The notes: generated by a model not told the origin, from the sequence alone. 64,000 nt of DNA from Sporosarcina luteola (GCF_023715585.1 NZ_JAMBOK010000001.1:1364001-1428000); one strand, 5' to 3'. Positions 1-9,226 are shown, counted from the first letter of the stretch. Translations and numbers: made by a program.

Positions 1-431
1 TTCACTAAAAACACATGATCGACATGATGGAAATCGTCAATGACAATGAAAAGTGGTGTGTCGATTTTACAAAGCTCATTCATGAATAGGGCGAGCCATC
101 GAGTAAGCTCCATTTCCTTCGGATGATCCCATTCAGACAAGGAAGCGCCGAATCCAGGCACGACACGGCGGATGCTTTGCGTCAAATAGGTTATGAATGG
201 CAGGACATCGTCGTCTTCATCCGTCACGGTATACCAGCTAAATGGCGTTTTTGCGTCGTGGAAATATGCGGAGAGTCCCGAGCTCTTCCCGTATCCCGCC
301 CCGCTATGCAATAACGTCAGATTCACCCGGTCCGCCATCTTCATTTTTTTAACGAACGAAGCTCTTCGCATATACGTTGCGGACGGCGTCGGAGGCATCA
401 GCTTGGAAAGTAAAATGGGCTTTGTCTGCAT
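1..431 (-). CDS. MalT-like LuxR-family ATPase regulator (N-terminal part)
   Basis: Reading leftwards from an ATG at 431, the frame is open to the window edge (143 codons) and has no stop, so only the N-terminus is seen. A ribosome site AGGTGAG precedes the start. Residues near 45-52 read GAGYGKSS, a Walker A loop, and near 128-137 LFIVIDDFHH, a Walker B followed by acidic residues. This layout is that of the STAND ATPase domain of MalT-type transcription activators, which normally carry a C-terminal LuxR helix-turn-helix; that part lies outside the window. The inducer cannot be told from this fragment. The family call rests on the ATPase core alone. Confidence 0.7.
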   Translation of the reverse strand, partial: MQTKPILLSKLMPPTPSATYMRRASFVKKMKMADRVNLTLLHSGAGYGKSSGLSAYFHDAKTPFSWYTVTDEDDDVLPFITYLTQSIRRVVPGFGASLSEWDHPKEMELTRWLALFMNELCKIDTPLFIVIDDFHHVDHVFLV

Positions 432-511
432 CGCTACTCACCTACCCCAGTGTCTCTTTTTAACTATTTTATCATAAGAAGGTTCTGAATTGGGTGACAT
501 TGGGAGTTGGA

Positions 512-560
512 AATAAAAAAATACCTCCTTTTTCGATTCGTTACGAACCGAGAAGGAGGC
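512..560 (-). terminator. Rho-independent terminator of ggt
   Basis: Read on the minus strand, CCTCCTT and AAGGAGG close a hairpin followed by ATTTTTTTAT. It lies 47 bp after the ggt stop and before the MalT-like gene. Confidence 0.85.
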
Positions 561-606
561 GTGATCATGCTCTATAAAAACTTATTCGTTAAGCGTCTGT
601 TACTCC

Positions 607-2205
607 TCACCAAGCGACAATCGTGCCATCCGTCCTTGATTCCGTGCCGCCTGAAAGGACGCCTGTTTCCGGGTCGCGCCAAATGATCTGCCCCCTGCCG
701 AATGATCCGCTGTCCAATGTCGGTACGATCTGATGCCCCAATCGGGTGAGTGCTTGCGCGATATGGTTCGGGAAGTTCGGCTCCACATGGACTTTATTCC
801 CCTCGATCCATTGCCAACGCGGTGCATCAAGCGTCGCTTGCGGATTCAGATGATAATCGACGGTGTTGACGATGACTTGGAAATGGCCTTGCGGCTGCAT
901 GAACCCGCCCATGATGCCGAACGGCCCTACCGCTTGTCCATCCTTCGTCAGGAATCCCGGGATGATCGTGTTATAGGATCGCTTGCCTGGCTTCAAGACG
1001 TTCGGATGTGTCGGATCTAGCGAAAAATCCATGCCGCGGTTTTGAAGCGTGATTCCCGTCCCCGGCACGACAACACCGGATCCGAAGCCCATATAATTCG
1101 ATTGGATGAACGAAACCATATTCCCCTCTTCATCTGCAGTTGCCAAATAGATCGTTCCGCTTCTCGGCAATTCGTACGGCTCCGGAACTGATGCCCGTTC
1201 CGTAATTGCAGCGGCCCGCTTTTTCGCATATTCCTTCGACAGCAAGTGCTCGATATCGATCGGCATATCCTTTTCTTCAGTGATGAATGCCTTCCCGTCA
1301 GTAAACGCCAGCTTCATTGCCTCGATCTGTTCGTGCAGCGACTGCACGTCGTTTATTGCCGCTGGATTCAATTCCGAAAAGATATTGAGCGCCATGAGCG
1401 TTACGACGCCTTGCCCGTTCGGCGGGATTTCCCATACGTCATAGCCTTTGTAATTCGTTGAGATCGGGTCGACCCATTCCGCTTTATACTTCTCCAAGTC
1501 GGATTTACGGAGATAGCCATTGTTTTCCGCTACATGCGTGGCAATCAAATCCGCAAGTTCTCCTCTGTAGAATGACTCCGCATTCGTTTCACCGATTTCA
1601 CGCAGCGTCTTCGCATGATCCGGCGACTTCCACATTTCACCGATTTCAGGAGCCCTCCCATCCGGCGCAAACACCCTGAACCATTCATCAAATTTATCGT
1701 CAAGCTCTACGAATTTCTTGTAGGCTATGCGCCAATACTTCCCTAAAATCGGCGTGAGCGGATACCCTTCCTCCGCATAGCGGATTGCCGGAGCAAGCGA
1801 CTCAATCAAAGGCAGCTTGCCGAATCGTTTCGACAGCTCTGCCCAAGCAGACGGAACCCCAGGCACCGTAATTGGCGTATACCCTACTGCAGGAATCTTC
1901 TCATGCCCCGCCTCTTTCATCGCCTCAAGCGTCAACGCTTCCGGCGCTGGCCCCGACGCATTCAAGCCGTACAGCTTGTCCTTCATCCACACGATCGCAA
2001 ACGCATCGCCGCCGATTCCGTTCGTCGTCGGCTCGACGACAGTGAGCGCAGCGGCAGTCGCAATCGCCGCATCGACCGCGTTTCCACCCTTCTGCATCAC
2101 TTCAATGCCAGCCTGAGCCGCCAGCGGTTGTGACGTCGCCACCATCCCTTTTCGCGCAAATACGGTGTGGCGAGTTGTCGTGTAAGGGTTGTATAAATAG
2201 TCCAA
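607..2205 (-). CDS. ywrD: Gamma-glutamyltransferase family protein (YwrD-like)
   Basis: 532 residues, the usual length of a single-chain precursor of the gamma-glutamyltranspeptidase (Ntn-hydrolase) family. It resembles B. subtilis YwrD more than secreted Ggt: there is no signal peptide and the chain opens directly with the conserved ATSQPLAAQAG block. The predicted autoprocessing nucleophile is Thr351 in SGTIYLATAD. NGIGGDAFA (62-70) and GGFMQPQGH (433-441) are further family landmarks. Enzymes of this family cleave or transfer gamma-glutamyl groups from glutathione-like compounds. GGGGGAA lies upstream of the ATG. It appears to be a single-gene unit with its own terminator. Substrate unknown. 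Confidence 0.88.
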   Translation of the reverse strand: MDYLYNPYTTTRHTVFARKGMVATSQPLAAQAGIEVMQKGGNAVDAAIATAAALTVVEPTTNGIGGDAFAIVWMKDKLYGLNASGPAPEALTLEAMKEAGHEKIPAVGYTPITVPGVPSAWAELSKRFGKLPLIESLAPAIRYAEEGYPLTPILGKYWRIAYKKFVELDDKFDEWFRVFAPDGRAPEIGEMWKSPDHAKTLREIGETNAESFYRGELADLIATHVAENNGYLRKSDLEKYKAEWVDPISTNYKGYDVWEIPPNGQGVVTLMALNIFSELNPAAINDVQSLHEQIEAMKLAFTDGKAFITEEKDMPIDIEHLLSKEYAKKRAAAITERASVPEPYELPRSGTIYLATADEEGNMVSFIQSNYMGFGSGVVVPGTGITLQNRGMDFSLDPTHPNVLKPGKRSYNTIIPGFLTKDGQAVGPFGIMGGFMQPQGHFQVIVNTVDYHLNPQATLDAPRWQWIEGNKVHVEPNFPNHIAQALTRLGHQIVPTLDSGSFGRGQIIWRDPETGVLSGGTESRTDGTIVAW

Positions 2206-2452
2206 TGGAATTCCCCCGTTTTTTTCTTCTATTATACGATACTTTCAAACAAATGAATCAGTTTTCTGATGGCGGTTCGGGCAGTCAGTTCGGTGCCTGT
2301 GCATCACACATTTATGACAATTCATCAAAATTGATAATAATACAGTAATCTGTCGACTGTCAGTGGAGACAGCTGACTTATTGGTTTTCCTTATACAATT
2401 GTAGTGCATAGTCTGAATAGTTTCTTACACAGGCACCGAAAACCGCAGTACC
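2206..2452. other. Intergenic region upstream of ggt
   Basis: This 247-bp AT-rich stretch must hold the ggt promoter. I see no coding frame and no convincing -35/-10 pair. Around 2353-2374 there is a weak inverted repeat (GACTGTC / GACAGC). Confidence 0.4.
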
Positions 2453-2492
2453 AAAAAAATCCCGCATTGGCTATGTGCCAAGCGGGATTTCT
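2453..2492 (-). terminator. Terminator of the NhaC-type gene
   Basis: On the minus strand AAATCCCGCTTGGC pairs with GCCAATGCGGGATTT and is followed by T residues, just after the antiporter stop. Confidence 0.9.
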
Positions 2493-2493
2493 C

Positions 2494-3792
2494 TTATGCT
2501 TTTTTAAACTTCGGATAGCCAATCAAGATCGCAACAACACAGCAAATCCCCATCAGCACAGGGTAGAACGAATAGACGATGATGCTTAGCGGTGAAATAG
2601 CCGCTAGTCCGGCAGCGGCCAATACTTGGACTCCGTACGGCAAGACGCCTTGCCAGACGCTTGAAAACGTATCAAGCAAACTGGCGGATTTGCGGGGATC
2701 GATGCCATACTCATCCGCGATGCTCTTCGCGACCGGTCCCGTGATAATAATTGCGATTGTATTATTGGCGGTCGCAATATCCGCAGCGCTCACTAATCCT
2801 GCAATACCGAATTCTGCGCCTTTTTTCGACTTGATCTTGCGAGTGATGACCCGCAATAAGTAATCAATGCCGCCATTATGCTGAATGATCCCAACGATTC
2901 CGCCGATCAAGATCGCAACAATCGCTAAATCCTCCATCGATATAATGCCAGCCGAAGCTGTCTGCAAGAAGCTTGCTAAATCATAGGAACCGTCCAGCAG
3001 ACCAATGACACCAGCAAATATCGTACCGCCAACGAGCACGATCAATACATGCGCACCGAGCAATGCCGCCACTAACACAGCCACATACGGCAAGATTTTA
3101 ATGAATTCAAACGGGTATTCACCTGTAAGCTCCGCTGAGTTGCCATGCGTCAACACCGCGAGAAGAACCATCGTCACGATCGCACCCGGAAGGACAATGA
3201 AGAAATTCACTTTGAACTTGTCCTTCATTTTTGTCTGCTGCGTCCGGACCGCCGCAATCGTCGTATCCGAAATCATCGACAAATTATCCCCGAACATCGC
3301 GCCGCCAATGACCGTTGCCATGGCGAGTGCTAAAGGGACGTCCGTTTGCGCGGCAATCCCGACACCAATCGGCGCCAAGGCAACAATCGTGCCCATTGAC
3401 GTCCCCATCGAAATCGATATGAAACAGCCAATAACAAACAAGCCGACAATGAGCAGATTCGCAGGCAGCAAGGACAATCCCAGATTGACCGTCGATTCAA
3501 CGGCTCCCATCCCTTTCGCCACACCTGCAAAAGCTCCTGCCAAAAGAAAAATGACAGCCATTAAAATAATATTCGGATGCCCCGCATGCTTCGTAAAAAC
3601 ATCGACTTTTTTACTGAACGTCTCCCGTCGATTCATCGTAAGCGCCACAGCCGCCGCGATCAGCATCGCCACGTTCAAAGGCATATTGTAAAAGTCTTTC
3701 GTCACAATCCCCGACCCGATAAACAGGACTACAAAGACAATAAGCGGCAAGAACGCCAAAAGACTCCCTTTTTTCATTTGTTCATTCGACAT
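2494..3792 (-). CDS. NhaC-family Na+/H+ antiporter-like membrane transporter
   Basis: About 432 residues and almost entirely hydrophobic, with roughly eleven predicted membrane segments. It fits the NhaC/YuiF branch of ion-transporter proteins; the C-terminal region AADIATANNTIAIIITGP and the following SLLDTFSSVWQGVLPYG are typical. An upstream start at 3834 is possible, but the ATG at 3792 is preceded by GAGGA at suitable spacing and begins MSNEQMKKGS, so it is preferred. It probably exchanges Na+ or H+ against another ion or an organic solute; members of this branch have also been proposed as amino-acid carriers, so the substrate is open. It stands between two terminators and is probably monocistronic. 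Confidence 0.82.
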   Translation of the reverse strand: MSNEQMKKGSLLAFLPLIVFVVLFIGSGIVTKDFYNMPLNVAMLIAAAVALTMNRRETFSKKVDVFTKHAGHPNIILMAVIFLLAGAFAGVAKGMGAVESTVNLGLSLLPANLLIVGLFVIGCFISISMGTSMGTIVALAPIGVGIAAQTDVPLALAMATVIGGAMFGDNLSMISDTTIAAVRTQQTKMKDKFKVNFFIVLPGAIVTMVLLAVLTHGNSAELTGEYPFEFIKILPYVAVLVAALLGAHVLIVLVGGTIFAGVIGLLDGSYDLASFLQTASAGIISMEDLAIVAILIGGIVGIIQHNGGIDYLLRVITRKIKSKKGAEFGIAGLVSAADIATANNTIAIIITGPVAKSIADEYGIDPRKSASLLDTFSSVWQGVLPYGVQVLAAAGLAAISPLSIIVYSFYPVLMGICCVVAILIGYPKFKKA

Positions 3793-3847
3793 ATGCACAT
3801 TCCTCAACTTCATTATATTCAATACTGCAAGCAACCAAGTATAACAT

Positions 3848-3897
3848 AAAAATCAGCTTTTCAAACGAGATAACTACTCGAATGAAAGCTGATTTTT
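3848..3897 (-). terminator. Long perfect hairpin, second terminator after the nucleoside operon
   Basis: AAAAATCAGCTTT and AAAGCTGATTTTT arms enclose an inner CGAG/CTCG stem. Both strands end in a T run, so it could stop transcription either way. It lies just upstream of the antiporter start and just past another terminator at 3916-3957. Confidence 0.75.
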
Positions 3898-3915
3898 ACT
3901 CGCTGAACAGATGCT

Positions 3916-3957
3916 AAAAAATCCCACAGCAAGCATTACGCCTGGGCGGGATTTTTG
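3916..3957 (-). terminator. Terminator of the nucleoside operon
   Basis: AAAAATCCCGC and GTGGGATTTTT arms followed by T residues on the minus strand, right after the nucleoside hydrolase stop. Confidence 0.85.
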
Positions 3958-3962
3958 TTTCA

Positions 3963-4895
3963 TTATCTCTTTAGATACTCCAAGAAATTCTGCAGGAATC
4001 TTTCGCTGTCAACACCGACGCAGATGTTGACGTTCGGTTCTTTTTTCAGGATGTTTCTGAAGTCACAGATCGTTTGGCCGTAACACAGCTCGGATTGTGT
4101 TTCTACGTCTACATAATATTTTTCTGTTTGAACGAATGTCGGATCCAAAGCGACACCGACCGATAACGGATCGTGCAGCGCACAGCCATTTATGCCGTAC
4201 AAGTTAATCGAAAACTGTCTGTAGTCGACAGTGCTTTGCTTAACAAAATCGTAATACTTCGTACCTTTTAATTCCTCGATATGCTCTTCTGTCAGCAGCA
4301 CTTGTCTCGTTACGTCTAGGCTTACTAACGTAATGTTCATTCCTGAATGAAAGACCATCCTTGCTGCTTCAGCATCCGCATAAATATTGAATTCAGATGT
4401 CGGGATTGTATTTCCTCTTCCCGCTGATTGGACAAGGCCTCCCATAATGACGACTTCTTTCAGCCATTCAGCCAATCTCGGCTCTTTACGGACAGCCAAC
4501 GCAACGTTTGTAAGCGGCCCGACTGCAATTAGGGTAAGTTCACCTTTATGCTTTTTCGCTTGCTCGATAATAAAGTCCGGAGCAAAAACATCATTTTCAG
4601 GGAAATCGATCGCAATATCGTCAAGCGCTCCGCCGACACCGTCATTTCCGTGTACTCTGAACTCGTGGTAAGGCTGTTTTAAAAGTGGACGGTCTGCACC
4701 TTTGTATACCTTGATTTGGTCTTCCACTCCCAACAGCTTTACAATCCTATTGGTATTGATATTCACTTGCTCAAGCGGGACATTCCCGGAAACTGCTGTA
4801 ATCCCTAAAATATCCAGTTGCTTACTATTGACAGCATATAGAATCGCGAGTGCATCATCCACACCCGTATCAACGTCCAAAATGACTTTTTTCAA
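3963..4895 (-). CDS. Inosine-uridine-preferring nucleoside hydrolase
   Basis: About 310 residues. DVDTGVDDA near residues 7-15 is the calcium-binding signature of the IunH/RihA-B family, which splits the N-glycosidic bond of ribonucleosides to free base and ribose. A GTG at 4904 in frame gives a longer form, but it would directly abut the ribosome site; the TTG at 4895 sits 7 nt after GAGGAG and gives the family-typical MKKVILDVDTG start. It is the last gene of nupC-lacI-rbsK-iunH, 18 bp after rbsK. Together they would import nucleosides, release ribose and phosphorylate it. Preference for pyrimidine or purine nucleosides cannot be read from the sequence. Confidence 0.9.
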   Translation of the reverse strand: MKKVILDVDTGVDDALAILYAVNSKQLDILGITAVSGNVPLEQVNINTNRIVKLLGVEDQIKVYKGADRPLLKQPYHEFRVHGNDGVGGALDDIAIDFPENDVFAPDFIIEQAKKHKGELTLIAVGPLTNVALAVRKEPRLAEWLKEVVIMGGLVQSAGRGNTIPTSEFNIYADAEAARMVFHSGMNITLVSLDVTRQVLLTEEHIEELKGTKYYDFVKQSTVDYRQFSINLYGINGCALHDPLSVGVALDPTFVQTEKYYVDVETQSELCYGQTICDFRNILKKEPNVNICVGVDSERFLQNFLEYLKR

Positions 4896-4913
4896 ACCAC
4901 TCACTCCTCTTTG

Positions 4914-5798
4914 TTAGTTTTTATTGCTTAGAAATGCCTGAACTTCAGTAGCAGTCGGCATTCCCGTTTGTGCACCGAGCTTAGTCGTCGATAAAGCAGC
5001 TACTGCATTGCCATATTGGCATGCAGCTTCTACAGACAGACCCTGCCCTAATGCCACTGCAAACCCGGCATTGAATGAATCACCGGCACCCGTCGTATCT
5101 ACAACATCAATCGTATAAGCCGGGATATTCGTCTCCTTACCCTCCTGGAAATAAGAAACACCCTCATTTCCTTTTGTCAGGATCACTTTCCCAATAAGCT
5201 CCGCATGATTTTCCTCAGTCGTCAAATGCTTAAACTCATGTTCGTTCGGAGTTAAGTAATCGACGCTGTTAAGCAGATCAGCTGGCAGTTCACGGATAGG
5301 AGCTGGATTCAATATGACAATCACGCCATTTTCCTTCGCAATTTCAACTGCCTTTTGAACGCCTTCCAATGGTATTTCAAGCTGCAGGATCAGTATATCG
5401 CTCGCTGCAATTACGTCTCTCTTAGCTTCGACGAATGAAGCCGTCACATGATTATTCGCACCCGGTACAACAATAATATTATTATCTTTATTGGAAACGG
5501 TGATGGAAGCAGTTCCAGTCTGCGTAGCAACTTGTTCCACATTGCTCACGTCAACGCCTTCGCTGTTAAGGTGTGCGATCAACTCATTACCGAATAGATC
5601 TTCACCTACACAGCCAATCATTTGAACGGCTGCACCAAGTCTCGCGGATGCGACCGCCTGGTTTGCACCCTTTCCGCCAGGATTCATTTGAAACTGCTGA
5701 CCGAGTATCGTTTCGCCCATTTTAGGCAGTTGATCGGTAATCGTCACGATGTCCATATTGATGCTTCCGACGATTGTTATTTTAGGGGCTTGTCCCAT
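4914..5798 (-). CDS. rbsK: Ribokinase
   Basis: 294 residues, PfkB family, normal ribokinase length. GGKGANQAVA at 41-50 is PfkB signature 1 (sugar binding); DTTGAGD at 234-240 is signature 2 with catalytic Asp240 and the anion hole. It converts D-ribose and ATP to ribose 5-phosphate. AAGGAGG lies upstream of the ATG. It follows the LacI-type regulator by 16 bp and precedes the nucleoside hydrolase by 18 bp. No rbsABCD ribose importer is present, so here ribokinase probably works on ribose freed from nucleosides rather than on external ribose. Confidence 0.95.
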   Translation of the reverse strand: MGQAPKITIVGSINMDIVTITDQLPKMGETILGQQFQMNPGGKGANQAVASARLGAAVQMIGCVGEDLFGNELIAHLNSEGVDVSNVEQVATQTGTASITVSNKDNNIIVVPGANNHVTASFVEAKRDVIAASDILILQLEIPLEGVQKAVEIAKENGVIVILNPAPIRELPADLLNSVDYLTPNEHEFKHLTTEENHAELIGKVILTKGNEGVSYFQEGKETNIPAYTIDVVDTTGAGDSFNAGFAVALGQGLSVEAACQYGNAVAALSTTKLGAQTGMPTATEVQAFLSNKN

Positions 5799-5814
5799 GA
5801 TGATTTCACCCTCC

Positions 5815-6789
5815 TTACGTTGAATCTCTTTCCACTAATTGAACATTAAACTGATAAAATGTTTTTTCGATGTCCTGCCCTTTTATGAGCTTGATGAGCA
5901 CTTTCGCAGCCGTCTGACCTAACTTATACAGAGGCTGTTCGATTGTTGTCAGTTCTGGTATGGACGCCTTCCCTAGAGCGATGCCGTCAAATCCAATGAT
6001 CGATATCTCTTCAGGAACCTTCAATCCATGCTGGTACGCCGCTTTTATCGCGCCAATCGCCATCGTATCATTTGCAGCAAAAATCCCATCAATTTCGGGA
6101 TGCTGCCGTAAGAGCTCCAGTACAACCTCTGTTGCCGTTTCCATTCGGTAGTTTCCATTGACGATATAACTTTCTTTGAACCATTGTTCGCCTGATACTA
6201 CTTCTCGATAGCCTTCGCAGCGTTCATTGGCGTTTACGATATCCATCGGACCTCTAATATGGGCAATCTTCCTTCGCCCTTTTTCTTTTAAAAAACGTGT
6301 AGCCATTCGCGCGCCTTTTTTATTATCTACGACAATCGTCGGGATCTCTTTACTAATTTCCCGGTCTATGCAAACGACAGGGATATTCAGCTCGCGAATC
6401 GTCTTCTCCAGTATTGTGTTGGAGGAAATGATAATGCCATCTACATATTTCTGAAGCAAAACGTCTATGTACCGCTGTGCTTTTTCCTCATCTTCATCGG
6501 AATTGCATAAAATCACGGTATACCCAAGTTTAGATGCAGTATCTTCAATCGCCCGGGCTAATTCAGGAAAGAATGGATTCATAATATCTGGGAGAATTAA
6601 TCCGATCGTCTTCGACTGCTTTTTAAACAAGCTTCTTGCAACTTCATTCGGTCGATAGTTGAGGTCCGCAATGGCGGCCTCCACTTTCTTCCGTGTTTCC
6701 GCACCCACATACCCTTTGTCATTCAACACCCGTGACACGGTTGCAACGGATACGCTTGCGTATTTTGCAACATCTCTAATCGAAGCCAT
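5815..6789 (-). CDS. LacI-family transcription repressor of the nucleoside/ribose unit
   Basis: 324 residues. The N-terminus IRDVAKYASVSVATVSRVLN is a classic LacI helix-turn-helix, followed by the hinge region NYRPNEVARSLF and a periplasmic-binding-protein-like effector domain from about residue 60. GGGGTGATTTGTA precedes the ATG. A perfect 12-bp palindrome GTAACCGGTTAC lies 27 bp upstream of its start, and two more copies lie upstream of nupC. This points to autoregulation and control of nupC. The likely effector is ribose or a nucleoside catabolite, by context only. It resembles RbsR but its gene order is different. Confidence 0.9.
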   Translation of the reverse strand: MASIRDVAKYASVSVATVSRVLNDKGYVGAETRKKVEAAIADLNYRPNEVARSLFKKQSKTIGLILPDIMNPFFPELARAIEDTASKLGYTVILCNSDEDEEKAQRYIDVLLQKYVDGIIISSNTILEKTIRELNIPVVCIDREISKEIPTIVVDNKKGARMATRFLKEKGRRKIAHIRGPMDIVNANERCEGYREVVSGEQWFKESYIVNGNYRMETATEVVLELLRQHPEIDGIFAANDTMAIGAIKAAYQHGLKVPEEISIIGFDGIALGKASIPELTTIEQPLYKLGQTAAKVLIKLIKGQDIEKTFYQFNVQLVERDST

Positions 6790-6816
6790 TACAAATCACC
6801 CCATTGGTAATTATCG

Positions 6817-6828
6817 GTAACCGGTTAC
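6817..6828. promoter_or_regulatory. LacI-type operator, site 1
   Basis: Perfect palindrome GTAACCGGTTAC with the central CG typical of LacI-family operators. It sits between nupC and the regulator gene, 27 bp before the regulator's ATG. Confidence 0.8.
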
Positions 6829-6882
6829 AGATAGTTTGCATGACAAAAGGTTGTGAGTCAAGATTATCAATTAGTTTATTGT

Positions 6883-8115
6883 TTAGAAGAAGAACAAACC
6901 TACAATCGCTCCGTTTAGCAAGTTAGCTAACGTAGCAGCAATCAATGCTTTAAGAGCCATCGCCTGGATATCCTTTTTACGAGTTGGTGCGACACCGATC
7001 ATGATACCGAGAATGATTCCGATCGATCCGATATTCGCAAAACCGGATAATGCAAATGTCAGAATTGCAATCGATTTTTCGGAGAACTGCTCCATCATTG
7101 TTGAAAGCGATGTAAATGCAACGAATTCATTCAAAATCATCTTTTGGCCAAGCAAGTTCCCTGCAGCCAACGCTTCACTCCAAGGAATACCGATGATGAG
7201 CGCGACCGGCGCAAAGATATACCCCATGATCGTTTCAAATGAAAGCTCAGGCAATCCGACTAATGAGCCGACTCCGCCCAATATTCCGTTCAACAATGCC
7301 ACAAGCCCGATAATAGAGATCAAGATGATCCCTGCATTGACAGCGAGGTTTAACCCTTCTCTCGAGCCATTAATAATGACATCCATAATATTGGTATCTT
7401 TTTTAGATTCACCCATGTAGTCATCCATCTCTTTCCATTCATTCGGATTGAGAGGTTCTGTTTCAGGAATGATGAGCTTCGCTAGCATTAAACCTGCAGG
7501 TGCGGACATAATCGCTGCAGAAAGCAAATACTGAATTGGAATGCCCATTGCTGCCAACCCAATTAAGACCGCTCCGGAAACGGAAGCCAATCCACCTACC
7601 ATGATGGCAAAGATTTGCGACCTGGACATCCGGCTAATATACGGTTTAACGGAAATAGCCGATTGTGTCATACCCAAAAAGATATTCATCGCAGCATTCG
7701 TTGATTCGACATAACCTGTTTTCATAAACTTTGAAATTAACCCGCCCATTACTTTGACAATAAATTGCATGATGCCAAAATAATATAATAGAGAGATAAG
7801 GGCAGATAAGAAAACCATAATTGTTAGTACATTAATTGCAAATATCGATCCAACCGGGCCATTTTTATCGGCTAATGATCCGAATACAAAGGAGAGACCT
7901 TCCATCCCATAACCCATGACTTTATTGACACCGTCAGAGACAAACTCCACGACTGCGATTCCGGCTCCCCATTTCAGGACGATAAATCCTAATAGGACTT
8001 GCGCAAAGAACCCAACGAGCGCCGTTCGAACATTAATGATCTTTTTGTTTTCGGACATCAGATATGCAATAAAGATAATAACTGCACATCCAAAGATCCC
8101 CCATAGTATACTCAT
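6883..8115 (-). CDS. nupC: Concentrative nucleoside transporter (NupC family)
   Basis: 410 residues from the ATG at 8115, which follows AGGAGG by 8 nt; an in-frame upstream ATG at 8166 would overlap the operator and lacks a ribosome site. The protein is polytopic with repeated hydrophobic segments and carries LNEFVAFTSL, close to the NEFVAY motif of the CNT family. CNT proteins import nucleosides with H+ or Na+. The 93 bp to the next gene contain operator site 1. In context it supplies nucleosides to the hydrolase and ribokinase downstream. Confidence in the family is high; specificity is inferred. Confidence 0.92.
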   Translation of the reverse strand: MSILWGIFGCAVIIFIAYLMSENKKIINVRTALVGFFAQVLLGFIVLKWGAGIAVVEFVSDGVNKVMGYGMEGLSFVFGSLADKNGPVGSIFAINVLTIMVFLSALISLLYYFGIMQFIVKVMGGLISKFMKTGYVESTNAAMNIFLGMTQSAISVKPYISRMSRSQIFAIMVGGLASVSGAVLIGLAAMGIPIQYLLSAAIMSAPAGLMLAKLIIPETEPLNPNEWKEMDDYMGESKKDTNIMDVIINGSREGLNLAVNAGIILISIIGLVALLNGILGGVGSLVGLPELSFETIMGYIFAPVALIIGIPWSEALAAGNLLGQKMILNEFVAFTSLSTMMEQFSEKSIAILTFALSGFANIGSIGIILGIMIGVAPTRKKDIQAMALKALIAATLANLLNGAIVGLFFF

Positions 8116-8150
8116 TCTCAATATCCTCCTCAGTTTTTTCAGAAAAGTAG

Positions 8151-8162
8151 GTAACCGGTTAC
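8151..8162. promoter_or_regulatory. LacI-type operator, site 2 (nupC)
   Basis: Second perfect copy of GTAACCGGTTAC, 36 bp before the nupC ATG, where it would overlap the promoter or transcription start. Confidence 0.85.
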
Positions 8163-8249
8163 ACATTTTCTATAAAAAAATATAGCAACCTGTTTTTCTT
8201 CCTTTTTCTTAGACAAGTTCATCACTATGTCCATATACTTCCTCAATGT

Positions 8250-8261
8250 GTAACCGGTACC
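8250..8261. promoter_or_regulatory. LacI-type operator, site 3 (imperfect)
   Basis: TGTAACCGGTACCA keeps one half-site exactly and alters the other. Its centre is 99 bp from that of site 2, upstream of the nupC promoter region. The 445 bp between nupC and the next gene otherwise hold only site 2, a terminator and AT-rich sequence. Confidence 0.6.
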
Positions 8262-8440
8262 ACAAAACGGCGCACGGTTTTCTAGAAAATGCTACTCTAA
8301 TGAGTATTACATGCAAATAGTGTAACACATTACTCAAAAAGTGTATTCTATTGGATTTGGAATGTCAATATGAATTTTCAGGAGGGAAATAGTTCGAGTT
8401 TTCACGAAATTAGTCATTATTATTTATCAAATGTGGAAGA

Positions 8441-8494
8441 AAAAAACCGTCCTATCGTACTCACTTTAAGCAGTGAATGCGATGGGACGGTTTG
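8441..8494 (-). terminator. Terminator of the 221-residue hypothetical gene
   Basis: AAACCGTCC(C/T)ATCG arms with a 20-odd nt loop; on the minus strand the hairpin ends in CGGTTTTTTTC. Confidence 0.85.
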
Positions 8495-8560
8495 TTAGAG
8501 GGTTAGAGTTATTTTCCGTTGCCTACTGGTTTGCCAGAGCGATTCTGAGCGGTCAAAAAT

Positions 8561-9226
8561 TCAATTCAAATCCTTACGAATAAACTCCGAATCGATCGTT
8601 GCTCCAAATTCCTTTTCGAGTCGTTCAAAAATCGGCAATAGACCATTCTTAATAATTGTGGAAATTTGATTGTTTTTCTTCCTTTCAATCGCTTTCCCTA
8701 GTTTTGACAACTCAGCTTGCATGTTGGACGTCATCTGTTGATACATTTCCCAGTTTGAAGGGCGTTCTTTGCTACTGCAAACCACCTTGAGCATATCATT
8801 GAGCCATTCCATCCCGCCTAACAACATCTCAAATCTGTCCCACGTATCGCTGGTCGGAACACGGTTGAAATCATCGGCAAGTGTACTCACATCAGGGATT
8901 GCACGCTGCAGATATTCCTCTGCCGACAGAATGACATCATTCATGAATTCCTTCTCTGTCTTAATGACAATTTCAAGCTCCTTGATCTCGTCCAAGTTGC
9001 TTTCCAGATACTCCTCGTGCTCATCATAAACTTCCGTACCATCGGAAATAAAATGGCTGAAATAATACCCTTCCGCCACGCTCTCATTAATCCGTTCAAT
9101 CAATTCATCCGCTGACGGCTTCTCTTTATACTCAATATGTTGTTCCCCGATAATCAATTTCAAAATTTTATCCTCCATCAAGTCCAAATTTGCAGTTCTG
9201 TTGTTTATATCGGTTAGTATGGGCAT
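8561..9226 (-). CDS. Hypothetical protein, acidic, no recognised domain
   Basis: 221 residues from the first ATG, or 205 if translation starts at the second ATG (MEDKILKLIIG); neither has a strong ribosome site. The protein is soluble, rich in Glu and Lys, and probably largely helical; residues about 80-210 have the look of long amphipathic helices. There is no signal peptide or membrane segment. I do not recognise the family. It has its own terminator and marks the edge of the accessory island between the nucleoside genes and the flagellar operon. No function is proposed. Confidence 0.6.
   Translation of the reverse strand: MPILTDINNRTANLDLMEDKILKLIIGEQHIEYKEKPSADELIERINESVAEGYYFSHFISDGTEVYDEHEEYLESNLDEIKELEIVIKTEKEFMNDVILSAEEYLQRAIPDVSTLADDFNRVPTSDTWDRFEMLLGGMEWLNDMLKVVCSSKERPSNWEMYQQMTSNMQAELSKLGKAIERKKNNQISTIIKNGLLPIFERLEKEFGATIDSEFIRKDLN

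Noticed and set aside
3005..3691. Plus-strand frame of 228 codons opposite the NhaC-type gene
   Set aside because: It mirrors the membrane-protein gene on the other strand and has low-complexity Pro/Thr/Ala composition, with no ribosome site.
3848..3897. Riboswitch or attenuator in front of the antiporter gene
   Set aside because: Only one symmetrical hairpin is seen, with no alternative pairing or known aptamer core; tandem terminator is the simpler reading.
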